Origin: Flavobacteriales bacterium
Lineage (GTDB): Bacteria > Bacteroidota > Bacteroidia > Flavobacteriales_F > PHOS-HE28
NCBI GenBank assembly: GCA_016710685.1
Contig: JADJVC010000014.1
Coordinates: 385,261-449,260, forward strand
Direction of reading: 5' to 3'
DNA: 64,000 nucleotides
In this document: positions 7,773-16,627 of the stretch, in pieces
How the letters are laid out: each line of letters starts with the position of its first letter
Numbering within the stretch: position 1 is the stretch's first letter
Position numbers and translations under genes: made by a program
The notes under the pieces: generated by a model
Databases searched by the model: none
What the model was told of the DNA's origin: nothing
What the model saw: the letters and a program-made list of their open reading frames with translations, nothing else

Positions 7773-8854
7773 CACATCTGCGTTGGACAGGCCTTGTAGC
7801 GCACGGGCACGGCGGGTTTCTTTCGGAAGATCTTGATGGCCGTTACTTCCACGCCGCCCCGGTTACGGCTGGCGGGTTCCAAACGGCTCATGTTGATGTC
7901 GTAGCTCAGCCCGAACGTCCAGTCGTCGTGCTCCAGTCCGGCGTATACGTAGCCGGCGTCCTTGGCGCGCATGAACAGCCCGCCTTGCACCGCCCGCACC
8001 AAGCCCCAGCGGTCCAGCATGATGTAGCGCACCGCTCCGCCAAGGTCCAGCTCGCGGAATTTCCCTTGCGCTTGCCATTGCACTTTCGGAAGGATGTCCA
8101 CCTTTTCGCTCACCGGAAGTTGCGCGCCAACGTGGACCAATGTGCGCAGGTCGAGCGGTGAAGCCGCATCGTCGAAGAGGGAAGTATTTGGCGTAGTAAG
8201 GTTGAAGAATGCCAGACCTGCCGTGTATTTCCGCCGTGCTTCGGGCGTGTAGGCGTAGCCGATGCCCGCGTGCAGGTCCGGGTGCCCGCGTGATGTGCGC
8301 GTGAACTGCTCGCCCGTGCCCAGCGATGGATCGTAGGTGAAGCCGTTGTACTGCGAATCGAAACGCAGGCTGTTGTAGTCGATGCTCACCGATGTGAAGC
8401 CGCCTTGCACGCCAAACGTTAACGCTTGGTCGTTGGCTTCGCCGAAGCGTTGTGTCCAACTTGCACCAAGATCCGCGTGGAAGGTGTTGAGGTGCGATGT
8501 GCCGGCCTTGTCGTTATAGATCCAAGCGCCGATACCAAGCCCGTTCACGCCGAGAACATGTGCCGCATCTCCGCCGATGCCGAAGGTGCTGTAAGGCACG
8601 GTTACGCTGCGCCATTGTTGCCGGTAGATCGCGCCGACCCGGTAATCGCCCGTGAATTGCCCAATGTTGGCGGGACTTTGCGCGTAAGGCGCGTTGAAGA
8701 ATTGGGAGAAATGGATGTCTTGTGCTTGGGCTTTGCCGCAGGTGAATACTGCCATTAGCCACCAGCCATAAGCCACAAGCTTGTTTCCCGTGGGCCTACG
8801 GCTCAAAGCTTGAAGCTTGAGGCTAAAGGCTTGTGGCTTCTGAAACCGCATCAT
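7772..8854 (-). CDS. PorP/SprF-family outer-membrane beta-barrel protein
   Basis: The mature part begins QDIHFSQFFNAPYAQSPANIG, the hallmark N-terminus of the PorP/SprF family. It continues with FTGDYRVGAIYRQQWRSV, repeated amphipathic strands, and YVYAGLEHDDWTFGLSYDIN. Family members sit in the outer membrane and act with T9SS, being linked to surface delivery of proteins with type B sorting domains. The ATG at 8854 overlaps the upstream adhesin stop codon (ATGA), giving 360 residues. The first 40 residues are odd: bases 8752-8845 are a phrase-type repeat, so the signal-peptide core (LVAYGWWLMAVFTCG, cleavage after AQA near residue 44) is largely repeat-derived. Family call is firm; the N-terminus deserves checking. 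Confidence 0.88.
   Translation of the reverse strand: MMRFQKPQAFSLKLQALSRRPTGNKLVAYGWWLMAVFTCGKAQAQDIHFSQFFNAPYAQSPANIGQFTGDYRVGAIYRQQWRSVTVPYSTFGIGGDAAHVLGVNGLGIGAWIYNDKAGTSHLNTFHADLGASWTQRFGEANDQALTFGVQGGFTSVSIDYNSLRFDSQYNGFTYDPSLGTGEQFTRTSRGHPDLHAGIGYAYTPEARRKYTAGLAFFNLTTPNTSLFDDAASPLDLRTLVHVGAQLPVSEKVDILPKVQWQAQGKFRELDLGGAVRYIMLDRWGLVRAVQGGLFMRAKDAGYVYAGLEHDDWTFGLSYDINMSRLEPASRNRGGVEVTAIKIFRKKPAVPVRYKACPTQM
8752..8845. repeat. Inverted phrase repeat inside a PorP/SprF coding sequence
   Basis: AAGCCACAAGC at 8770-8780 and GCTTGTGGCTT at 8829-8839 are perfect 11-bp inverted arms. Between them lie AAAGCTTGAAGCTTGAGG phrases. The same phrases occur in the non-coding array at 731-826. The reading frame passes through without a stop and encodes residues 4-35 of the protein. 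Confidence 0.75.
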
Positions 8855-11800
8855 CGGATCACCGAAACATTGCCCTTCGTGAAGAAATCCTGCCCGTCTT
8901 TGCAACCAACTTTCAGCCAGTAAACGAACACTGCCGGGTCTACCGGTTTGCCTTTGTATGCGCCATCCCAGCCCTGTTTTTGGTCCGTGGTGCGGAATAC
9001 CGTTTCGCCCCAACGGTCGAAGACTTGGAAGTCGAGTGACGCAATGTTCAGCCCGCGCACAAAGAGTACGTCGTTGCTGCCGTCGCCGTTGGGCGTGAAG
9101 GCGTCCGGAACGAAGATGTCGGGGTCGTCGCAGAGGAGTTCATGCACTTTCACGAAGACCGAATCCATGCTGGAGCAAATGCCGTCGCTCACGGTGACAT
9201 AAAACACGGTGGATGCGTTGATGATCGCGGTGGGCGCGGCGATCAGCGGGTTGCTTACCGCGCTGGCCGGTTGCCATTGGTACGTTACGCCCGTGCCCGG
9301 CGTGGCCTCCAATTGCACCGTGGTGCCGGCCAAAACCACGGACTGGTCCACGCTTGCCGTTACGGCCGCGCCGCTGATCAAACCTACTTGCACCAGTGTA
9401 CTGTCCGTCCAAAAGCATCCGGAAGCGCTGGTCACGGCTGCGACGAAGAACGTGGCTTCGCTGGGGCTGACCTGCACCTGCGCGGTGCCTTGCCCGGCAT
9501 CGATCAACCCGGCGGGCGACCATGCAATGGTGGAGCCCGCGTCGATGTTTGAGAGTGAGATCGTGGCGTTGTCGTCCACGCAAATAGCTATGTCCGGCGA
9601 GATGGCGGCATCCACCAGGGCCGCTGAAATGTTCACACTGCCCGTTGCCGCACATGCGCCCGGTGCGGTTGCACGCACATAGTAAGTGCCCGCGTTAACC
9701 GGCTGAAGAAGTGCGGTGCTGTCTGCTGTGCTGGCGTTCAACATGTCACCGAAACCGGGCGTGGTGCTCCAGGTCCATTGCGTGGCCTGGCCGCCAGCCG
9801 TTGCCGATAAAAGCAACGATGCCGACGGGCCGCAAAGCACGGTGTCCGGCATTACCAGCAGGGGCGGAGCGGCGTTGAGCACGGTGATCTGGATGCTGGC
9901 TGAATCCGCCGTGTTGCACGCCGTGGTGCTGGATGCGACCAACGTTACAGTGTACATGCCGGGTGCCGCGTAAGTGTGCGTTGGCGTGGTTTCCGTGGAT
10001 GTGTTTCCGTCGCCGAAGTTCCAAGCGTAAGTGGTGCCCAAGTTGCTGTTGTTGCTGAACGTGATGGGGCCGTTAACGCATAAAGGTCCATTTGCAGCGA
10101 GCCCTGCTATGACCAACGGTGCCTCGAAATCGAATTTAAAAACGCCGAGGTTGCAGTTGAAGGAATTGTTGGTGCTGCTCCATGCGCCAGGCGTAGTCGG
10201 GAAGTCATCGTGACTGCCGCAGCCCGCGCATACGGCGCCGTACACGCGCCCGCGCCGGTCGAAACGGCTGGTGCCGCCGTCCACATGCTCGTCGCTTTCG
10301 GCGCCGCCGAAATACGTGGCGTAGGAGAGTGCGCTCATGTCGATGTCGAATACGGCGAGGTAGAAATCCTGGCCGTCCGTGGTGCTTTGGAAAGCGTCGG
10401 GTGTGACGGGAAGGCCTGTGGTGGTGAGCGCGATATAAATGTTACTGCCCCAGCCGCTGATGTAGATCTTGTCGCAATAATCCACCAGAAAGGCAGTAGG
10501 GGAGATGTTCGGGATGCCCACTCCGGGACCGGACGTAGCACCGATCCTGGAACTCCAAAGCACGCTGGTAAGGCCGTGGTTAAACTTCGCCAGCAATTGC
10601 CCGCCGGTGCTCACGGAATACGCCGCGTTGGAAATGAGTTCGCCAGTTGGCGCGGCGGTTTGGCCGAACACGTACACGTTGTCCGCATCGTCGAAATCAA
10701 CGAAGTAGAACTGGTCGTATGCCGCGCTGCCATAGTAGGTGCTGGACAACAAGCTGCCGCCATTCGGACTGAATGATGCCACGAACGCATCGGCCTGGCC
10801 ACCATTGTTGCTTTGCCCAATGGTGCCGGGTGTTACAGGTAGATCCAACGAGGTTGTTCCACCGGCGATGAAGATGTTTCCGCCGCTGTCCTGCTCCAAC
10901 GAATAAGCTGCATCCGCGCCGCTTCCCCCGAAGTAGGTGCTCCACACCAAGGTGCTCAGCGACGGATCGAATTCGAACAGCACGGCATCATGTGTTCCGC
11001 CACCGATGGCCATTTGGTACGCACCGGCAGTAACGGGGAAGTTGGTGCTTTGCGTGCAGCTTGCCACCAGGATGTTACCGGTGGCCGTTACTTCCACTTC
11101 ACCGCGCATTTCGTCCGCATAATTGTACTTCAACGCCACAGCACTGTTGATGCCGTCGTTCGCGCTGCCGCCCACGTAGGTACTGGCGAGCAGTTGCGCA
11201 CCGCTAGCACTGAGCCGGGAAACGATCATGTCCGTGCCGTTCGGATACGTGGTGCCTATGCCTTGCGGACTGAAAGCCGTGCCACCACCGAAAGCGCTTT
11301 GCAACGCGTCGGTGGTAGTTGGGAAATTCGCGGAGCCAGTGGTGCCCAGTACGATCAGCTCATTGGCGTCGTTCACGATGAGGCTGTGTGGCAGATCGTC
11401 GCCGCTGCCGCCGAGAAAGGTGCTCCAGATCAAAAAGTGGCCCGTGGTGTCCCACTTCGATAATGCAATGTCCGTGCCGGTGGTTCCGCCACCAACACCG
11501 CCATTCCACGTAACGTCGTAAGCGCCTGTCGTAGTGGGATAACCTTGGCCGAAAGCGCTGCTTCCGGAATACAGGAAACCTTGTTGGTCAAAGGTGGCGG
11601 AGTAGCCGAAATTGTCCGTGGTGCTGCCGGAATAACTTGCGAAACTGAGCACGGGGTCTATCACCAGCTCAAGTGCCGGGTCGTACGCGCCCAGGTTAAA
11701 GCCGACTTCATTCCCCTTCAAACTGTAGCGACATTCCACCGGAACCTCGCGGCCATCGCGCATTTGGTAAGCAAGCGGAACGGCTTCCTGCATGTCGCCC

Positions 11801-12372
11801 AAGGAAGTCTTCACCACTAAAATGCCGTTGCGCAATTCCATTTTTCCAGCGCCTTCGTATGTGAAGTGCACGACGCCGGGATCGCTACCTGCAGCTACAA
11901 TAAGATCGTACTTCAGCACTTCGCCACCACGCCGGAAGCGTAGGTCCACTCCGGGATACAGGTCTTCTTGCACCACTGCGGAAAAAGCATGTGCGTTGCT
12001 GGCCCAAGTGCTTTTATCGTTGCCGATGAAGTAGTTGTACCCACCCTGCTGCACGCCGATCCCTTCGCTGCGGACAGGCCCTGTCGCCCCGCTGAATTTC
12101 AGTCGCAAAGCATGGTGCTTTACAGTGCGCGAGGCATTGGGGGCGAAGGCCGAAACATTGCCCGCATGCCACTTGGCCATGGCGCTTGCATCGTACCGGT
12201 CTATCAGCAAAGAACCGCGTTCACACCACAGCACCGCACCGTCCACATCCGTCCGGAAGGTCACCGCTTCCGGCCATTGGCCGCGGTTTTCGATGAAGTT
12301 TAATGTTGATTGGCCTAGCGCAACGGTGGTATGCGTAAGCACAAGCAGCAAGGGAAGAAGACGACGGAACAT
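8851..12372 (-). CDS. Giant secreted SBBP/PKD-repeat adhesin with T9SS type B sorting domain
   Basis: The 1173-residue protein has a signal peptide (MFRRLLPLLLVLTHTTVALGQ). It is followed by a DUF7948-like N-terminal domain (FIENRGQWPEAVTFRTD...), then a run of SBBP-type beta-propeller repeats (about 265-740) with motifs such as WSTFLGGSGDD, ASTYVGGSANDG and WSTYFGGSGADAAY. A PKD domain follows (NSNLGTTYAWNFGDGN, about 760-830), then Ig-like segments. The end is a gliding-motility-type sorting domain, FVPDAFTPNGDGSNDVLFVRG and FDRWGETVF. It should cross the outer membrane through T9SS and remain at the cell surface. It heads a three-gene coupled set with PorP/SprF and the PorE-like gene, a layout typical of SprB/SprF-type adhesin systems. 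Confidence 0.9.
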   Translation of the reverse strand: MFRRLLPLLLVLTHTTVALGQSTLNFIENRGQWPEAVTFRTDVDGAVLWCERGSLLIDRYDASAMAKWHAGNVSAFAPNASRTVKHHALRLKFSGATGPVRSEGIGVQQGGYNYFIGNDKSTWASNAHAFSAVVQEDLYPGVDLRFRRGGEVLKYDLIVAAGSDPGVVHFTYEGAGKMELRNGILVVKTSLGDMQEAVPLAYQMRDGREVPVECRYSLKGNEVGFNLGAYDPALELVIDPVLSFASYSGSTTDNFGYSATFDQQGFLYSGSSAFGQGYPTTTGAYDVTWNGGVGGGTTGTDIALSKWDTTGHFLIWSTFLGGSGDDLPHSLIVNDANELIVLGTTGSANFPTTTDALQSAFGGGTAFSPQGIGTTYPNGTDMIVSRLSASGAQLLASTYVGGSANDGINSAVALKYNYADEMRGEVEVTATGNILVASCTQSTNFPVTAGAYQMAIGGGTHDAVLFEFDPSLSTLVWSTYFGGSGADAAYSLEQDSGGNIFIAGGTTSLDLPVTPGTIGQSNNGGQADAFVASFSPNGGSLLSSTYYGSAAYDQFYFVDFDDADNVYVFGQTAAPTGELISNAAYSVSTGGQLLAKFNHGLTSVLWSSRIGATSGPGVGIPNISPTAFLVDYCDKIYISGWGSNIYIALTTTGLPVTPDAFQSTTDGQDFYLAVFDIDMSALSYATYFGGAESDEHVDGGTSRFDRRGRVYGAVCAGCGSHDDFPTTPGAWSSTNNSFNCNLGVFKFDFEAPLVIAGLAANGPLCVNGPITFSNNSNLGTTYAWNFGDGNTSTETTPTHTYAAPGMYTVTLVASSTTACNTADSASIQITVLNAAPPLLVMPDTVLCGPSASLLLSATAGGQATQWTWSTTPGFGDMLNASTADSTALLQPVNAGTYYVRATAPGACAATGSVNISAALVDAAISPDIAICVDDNATISLSNIDAGSTIAWSPAGLIDAGQGTAQVQVSPSEATFFVAAVTSASGCFWTDSTLVQVGLISGAAVTASVDQSVVLAGTTVQLEATPGTGVTYQWQPASAVSNPLIAAPTAIINASTVFYVTVSDGICSSMDSVFVKVHELLCDDPDIFVPDAFTPNGDGSNDVLFVRGLNIASLDFQVFDRWGETVFRTTDQKQGWDGAYKGKPVDPAVFVYWLKVGCKDGQDFFTKGNVSVIR

Positions 12373-12501
12373 GGGCGGAAGTAGCCCCCAATGTAGCTAT
12401 GAGAAGGTGATTGGTGAGAAGTAGCAAGACTTAAATTGGAATGCTTTGGCCGCAAATGCGGCAGGTCCGCGCTTTCAGCGCCTTTGGCGCAGTTTCGGTT
12501 T

Positions 12502-12522
12502 GCACGACCAAGATGGTCGTGC
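12502..12522. terminator. Hairpin at the end of the SpoIIE-phosphatase gene
   Basis: A perfect 9-bp inverted repeat (GCACGACCA and TGGTCGTGC, loop AGA) touches the stop codon of the minus-strand gene. It lacks a T-tract, so it may be an attenuating hairpin or a dispersed palindrome; a similar GTGGTCGT palindrome occurs at 37851-37870. The 12373-12501 gap otherwise holds no gene. Confidence 0.4.
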
Positions 12523-15500
12523 TACACCTCAAACCCGATCACCAGCATATCATCAACCTGCTCGTGCCCTTCCATCCATTGTATAAGGAATTCGCGAAGC
12601 ACTTTGCCTTGCTCTTCCATGGAAATTCCGCCGTGTTCCTTGAGGAACGATTGCAGTCCTGCTACCTTCAATTTTTTGCCGCGCGTGCCGCCGAATTGAT
12701 CCGGGATGCCGTCGCTGAAAAAGTAGAGGCGGTCGCCTTTTTGCAGTTGAAGATCAATCGATTGGAATCCTTCATCCGCACCACCGCGCAGGTGCCCGCC
12801 GATGCTGCGCCGTGTGCCCCGATGACGGGTCCACTCGCCTCCGCGCACATGCCGTATGTCGTGCATGGCGGATGCCGCGCGCATGTTCATTTGATCGAAG
12901 TCCACCTCGCAAACGCTGATGTCCATGCCGTCACGGCTGGTGCTTCCGTCGCTGTTGTAGTGCAATGTGGAGCGCAGTTCACGGTCTAGTGCCGTAAGCA
13001 GCCCATCCGGCGAACGGATCTCATGCTCGGTGCTTATTTCCCGCAACAGCATGCTGCCGATCATGCTCATGAACCCGCCGGGCACGCCATGCCCCGTGCA
13101 ATCCGCGCAGGCAAGGATCAACCGGTTGCCGAAACGCTTGAACCAATAAAAATCGCCGCTCACGATGTCGCGCGGGCGATGGATGATAAACGAGTTCGGG
13201 AAGTGATCGCTCAATGCGTTTTCCGAAGGCAGGATGGCCTGCTGAATACGCTGCGCATAGTTGATGCTGTCGGTGATGTCCTTGTTCTTGGCCTCGATCT
13301 CTTCCTTCTTGGTTTTCAATTCGAACGTACGCTCGTCCAAAGCACGCTGCAACCGCGCCTGTGCCATACGCTGCCCGCGTTCCCTGAGGCGTACGAAGCC
13401 CCATATCGCCAGCACGAGCGCAATTCCGCACAAAACCTGGAACCACGCCCGTTTCCAAACGGGCGCTTCCACGAATACGTCCAATTCCGCCGGAGCGCCT
13501 GTAAAGGGCGTGCCGCGCATGGTGGCTTGCACTTTGAAACGGAAATTACCATCCTCTACGCGCATGTAGTAAGCGCTTTGCTGGTCGGTGTAGGTCCAGT
13601 CCAGGTCATGGCCTTCCAACATGTACCGGTACACCACGTCGTCCGGATCTTTGAGGTTGATGCCCAAAAAGTCGAACTGCAACCGATAGTTGTCCGGGGG
13701 AAGTTGGAGAGCAATGCTGGTAAGGGTGTCTTTGCCTGACACTTTCAAGCCGGTGATGGTGATCGGCGGTGACATCTGTTCATCGGCATCGCGGCCCACG
13801 TCGTAGCGCAATACACCTTTGTCCGTGCCGAACCAGATGTTGCGCCGCTCGTCTGCCACCAGGGTATTGATGGCGCGGTCCGGTGCGATGCCGAAGTGGC
13901 GCGCATACGTGCGGACTTGCTTGCTCTTGCGGTCGATCCGACTCGAGCCACCGCGATGTGCCACCCATACGGACCCCTTGCCGTCCGCGGCAATGGCGTA
14001 GCAGTAATCGGATCGGAGTCCTTGTGCTTCGCCCAAACCCATGACTTGTTCGCCCTGCAGCCAGCGCACGCCATTGCCGGAGGTGCTGAACCATAGGGTG
14101 CCTGCGCTGTCTTGCGCAATGCCGGTGACGTGGAAGGAGTTCCCCTGTTCGGTGAGGGTGAAACTGCGGACAAGCGTGTCCTTCACCACGCTTACGCCGC
14201 CGTTGTTGCACGCCATCCACACCTGCCCGTCGCGGTCGGTGAGCAGCGCGTTCACTTGGTTGTGCATCAATCCGTTCTCGGTGGTGAGGTGCCGTATTTT
14301 TCCGTGGCTCATCACAAAAGCGCCGTTTGACGTGCCAACCCATGTTTCGTCCCCGCGTTGCGTTAAGGCCCGCACCTGTTGGGCCATGCGGTCGCTTGCG
14401 GTGGCTACTACCCGGAAAGTACCCGCTTCGTCTTGATGCCACAGGCCGCTGTTCCCGGTGCCTACCCACAGTTTGCCATCAGCATCGGCGCGCAATGCAG
14501 TCACGTTATCCGCCGGTAATCCGTTGCGGATGCCCAACGTGTCCACTTCGCGCATGTCGTTGTTTCGCACATGCATCACGCTGCCGCGCAAGCCGAACCA
14601 CACGTCGTTGCCGCGGCAGGTCAACGCTTGCACGTCTGCGTCTTTGCCGTCAGCGGCGTAGTACACCAAGGCGCGGTCCAGCAAACGGGCCAAGCCCAGG
14701 CCGAAGCGGGCAAACCACAGGTTGTTCTCGTTGTCGGTGAGCACTACGCTCACGTTGTCCGTCCCCAAGCCGTTACTGGTGTCGTAATGCAGGAGCGAAA
14801 TGATGGAGTCGCCTTGCAGCGTGAATTCGAACGCACCATTGCCGAAAGTGCCCGCCACCAATTGGCCATTCGCCCCGATGCCGAGAGCCCGCACTTGCAA
14901 TTGGTCCATGCCGGAGGAAACGCCCAACGTGCTTACGTCCATTGCCGTTTCGGCTTTCAGGCTGAACGAGATGATGCCTTCGCCTTCCGTGCCCGCGTGG
15001 ATGCGCCCGTCGCGCGGAGTGCGCGCCAACGCACGCACGGGTGCGCGCACCACGTTGGAAATGTCGCCTTCAACTTGCAAGGTGCCGTCAGCCGCGAGTT
15101 TCAACAGGTGCAGTCCGTCGCTGGCACCGGCCAACAGCTCGCCGCTTTCCAGTTCCAGCAAGCTGTACCAAAGCACATCCGCCGTGGTGAGCGCTGCGGA
15201 CACTTTTCCATTTCCGTCCACATGCAAAATGCCGTTGTTCTGTGCAGCTGCCCAAACGCCGCCTTTCCCGTCCGGTGCCAGTGCGTTGATGGTGCTGCGG
15301 GAAAGTCCGCCCAGCGCCACTTTCCGGAATTTGCCGCCGCGCCGAAGCGTAATGCCGCCTTCGTTGTGACCCAGCCATAGATCGCCGTTCGCACCCGCGT
15401 AAATGCTCGAGATGAAGTTTTCGGTAAGGCTGTCCGCCGTGGTGAACATCCGCACGGTTTTCCCATCGAAACGGCCTGCGCCTTCGCCCGTGCCGATCCA

Positions 15501-15659
15501 TAAATAGCCGGATGCGTCCTGGGCCAAAGCGTGTACGAAGCTGTTCGTCAAGCCTTCTTCGGAACCGATGGGACGCAGTTTGTAGGTCTGCGCGAACGAT
15601 TGACCGCATAATGCCAAAAGGCCTGCAAGGGCTGCCGGTCGTAAGCTGGTGCGCATCAT
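12522..15659 (-). CDS. Two-component-type beta-propeller sensor with Y_Y_Y domain and SpoIIE/PP2C phosphatase
   Basis: The 1045-residue protein has a signal peptide (cleaved near QSFAQ). About a dozen propeller repeats follow, of the form DASGYLWIGTGEGAGRFDG, GNDVWFGLRG and DADGKLWVGTGNSGLWHQ (about 25-680), then a Y_Y_Y domain (about 690-760). A membrane helix (about 772-792) and a coiled coil lead to the SpoIIE-type phosphatase, with SGDFYWFKR, CADCTGHGVPGGF and FFSDGIPDQFGG supplying metal-binding aspartates. It should sense something in the periplasm and dephosphorylate a cytoplasmic partner, probably an anti-anti-sigma-like protein; no partner gene is nearby. The ATG at 15659 overlaps the previous stop (ATGA), making it the last gene of the adhesin operon. 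Confidence 0.88.
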   Translation of the reverse strand: MMRTSLRPAALAGLLALCGQSFAQTYKLRPIGSEEGLTNSFVHALAQDASGYLWIGTGEGAGRFDGKTVRMFTTADSLTENFISSIYAGANGDLWLGHNEGGITLRRGGKFRKVALGGLSRSTINALAPDGKGGVWAAAQNNGILHVDGNGKVSAALTTADVLWYSLLELESGELLAGASDGLHLLKLAADGTLQVEGDISNVVRAPVRALARTPRDGRIHAGTEGEGIISFSLKAETAMDVSTLGVSSGMDQLQVRALGIGANGQLVAGTFGNGAFEFTLQGDSIISLLHYDTSNGLGTDNVSVVLTDNENNLWFARFGLGLARLLDRALVYYAADGKDADVQALTCRGNDVWFGLRGSVMHVRNNDMREVDTLGIRNGLPADNVTALRADADGKLWVGTGNSGLWHQDEAGTFRVVATASDRMAQQVRALTQRGDETWVGTSNGAFVMSHGKIRHLTTENGLMHNQVNALLTDRDGQVWMACNNGGVSVVKDTLVRSFTLTEQGNSFHVTGIAQDSAGTLWFSTSGNGVRWLQGEQVMGLGEAQGLRSDYCYAIAADGKGSVWVAHRGGSSRIDRKSKQVRTYARHFGIAPDRAINTLVADERRNIWFGTDKGVLRYDVGRDADEQMSPPITITGLKVSGKDTLTSIALQLPPDNYRLQFDFLGINLKDPDDVVYRYMLEGHDLDWTYTDQQSAYYMRVEDGNFRFKVQATMRGTPFTGAPAELDVFVEAPVWKRAWFQVLCGIALVLAIWGFVRLRERGQRMAQARLQRALDERTFELKTKKEEIEAKNKDITDSINYAQRIQQAILPSENALSDHFPNSFIIHRPRDIVSGDFYWFKRFGNRLILACADCTGHGVPGGFMSMIGSMLLREISTEHEIRSPDGLLTALDRELRSTLHYNSDGSTSRDGMDISVCEVDFDQMNMRAASAMHDIRHVRGGEWTRHRGTRRSIGGHLRGGADEGFQSIDLQLQKGDRLYFFSDGIPDQFGGTRGKKLKVAGLQSFLKEHGGISMEEQGKVLREFLIQWMEGHEQVDDMLVIGFEV

Positions 15660-16627
15660 TTGATCCGCGTTACGGCAATGCTGGGCTTGTATTGTGGAAT
15701 GCCGCCGATGGGCACCGTGTAGAACGGCAACAGTTCGCCGTACTGGTTGCGCACGTAGAACACCACGTTGTTGTTCCGGACCCCGCCATCGGGCCGTTTC
15801 ATAAAGCGGATGTCCAACGAAGTGTTGAGTTCTTCTTTCACGATGGGGTGGTCGCTGGTCACCCACACGTTGTCGCCGCTGGCCGTTACCATGTCGCCGC
15901 GCTTGGCCACGCTCACCACGCGGATGAAGCCGTCACCGTCCCAATCGAAATTGTTTTGTTTTACACTGATCACGCGGTCGTCCACGTACGGATAGATGTG
16001 CGAGATCTCTTTCGGGTCGTCGTGCAGGCGGAAACTGTATTCGAAGGTGAACGCGTTGCCGCCCTCGATGGGGTCGTTGGCATCCGCCTTGGAGCTCATG
16101 AAATATTTGTACAAGTTGCCGTCGTCTCCGCTTTTGCCTTGTGCGATCAACTTGAAGATGCGCCCCCCGTAATCCGGAACGTCCTCGCCACTGCTGGGGT
16201 CAAACGGACCGAAGGTGTACCACTTGCCGTCGTACTTGGTGTCCTCACCGAAGTCGCGGCTGGCAAGCATGTTGCCGCTGCGGTATTTGCCCACGGGTTC
16301 GGTGTTGCGCGCATCCGGTTCGGTGATGCAGCCTTTTCCGCCGTAAACACTGAAGCTCGTAACCGTGTTGAACCCGTTCTTCGGTTCATCGATCCCGCCG
16401 CTGCAGTCGGGGTCGAACACGCGGAGGTACACGGGCACCGTGGTGTTTTTCGGCACTACGAAGAAGAAGGTCTGGCAGAAGTCATCGTCGCCCCAGCTCA
16501 TTAAGCTGTTGCCGCCGAAGGTGACCAAATACGGGATGTTCTCCTCGGCAGCCGGTACGGGCTGTGCCTTGGCCAATGCGCCGTGCAGCCCGCACAACGC
16601 GAGTACTATCGCGGTGCGTGCGTTCAT
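15656..16627 (-). CDS. Unknown secreted protein of the adhesin operon, EF-hand-like loops
   Basis: I do not recognise the 323-residue family. A signal peptide (MNARTAIVLALCGLHGALAKAQ) is clear, and no membrane segment or sorting domain follows. Two aspartate-rich stretches resemble calcium-binding loops: VFDPDCSGGIDEPKNG near residue 70 and NFDWDGDGFIRVV near residue 222. The protein is rich in aromatic and charged residues and looks like one or two globular beta domains. Both ends overlap neighbours by ATGA, between the OmpA-like gene and the propeller-phosphatase gene, so it is translated with them. Export to the periplasm or outer membrane is inferred; calcium binding is only a pattern match. 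Confidence 0.7.
   Translation of the reverse strand: MNARTAIVLALCGLHGALAKAQPVPAAEENIPYLVTFGGNSLMSWGDDDFCQTFFFVVPKNTTVPVYLRVFDPDCSGGIDEPKNGFNTVTSFSVYGGKGCITEPDARNTEPVGKYRSGNMLASRDFGEDTKYDGKWYTFGPFDPSSGEDVPDYGGRIFKLIAQGKSGDDGNLYKYFMSSKADANDPIEGGNAFTFEYSFRLHDDPKEISHIYPYVDDRVISVKQNNFDWDGDGFIRVVSVAKRGDMVTASGDNVWVTSDHPIVKEELNTSLDIRFMKRPDGGVRNNNVVFYVRNQYGELLPFYTVPIGGIPQYKPSIAVTRIK

Noticed and set aside
8851..9013. Longer start for the PorP/SprF gene at 9013
   Set aside because: It would run 53 codons into the upstream adhesin's sorting domain; the ATGA overlap at 8854 is consistent with the other junctions.
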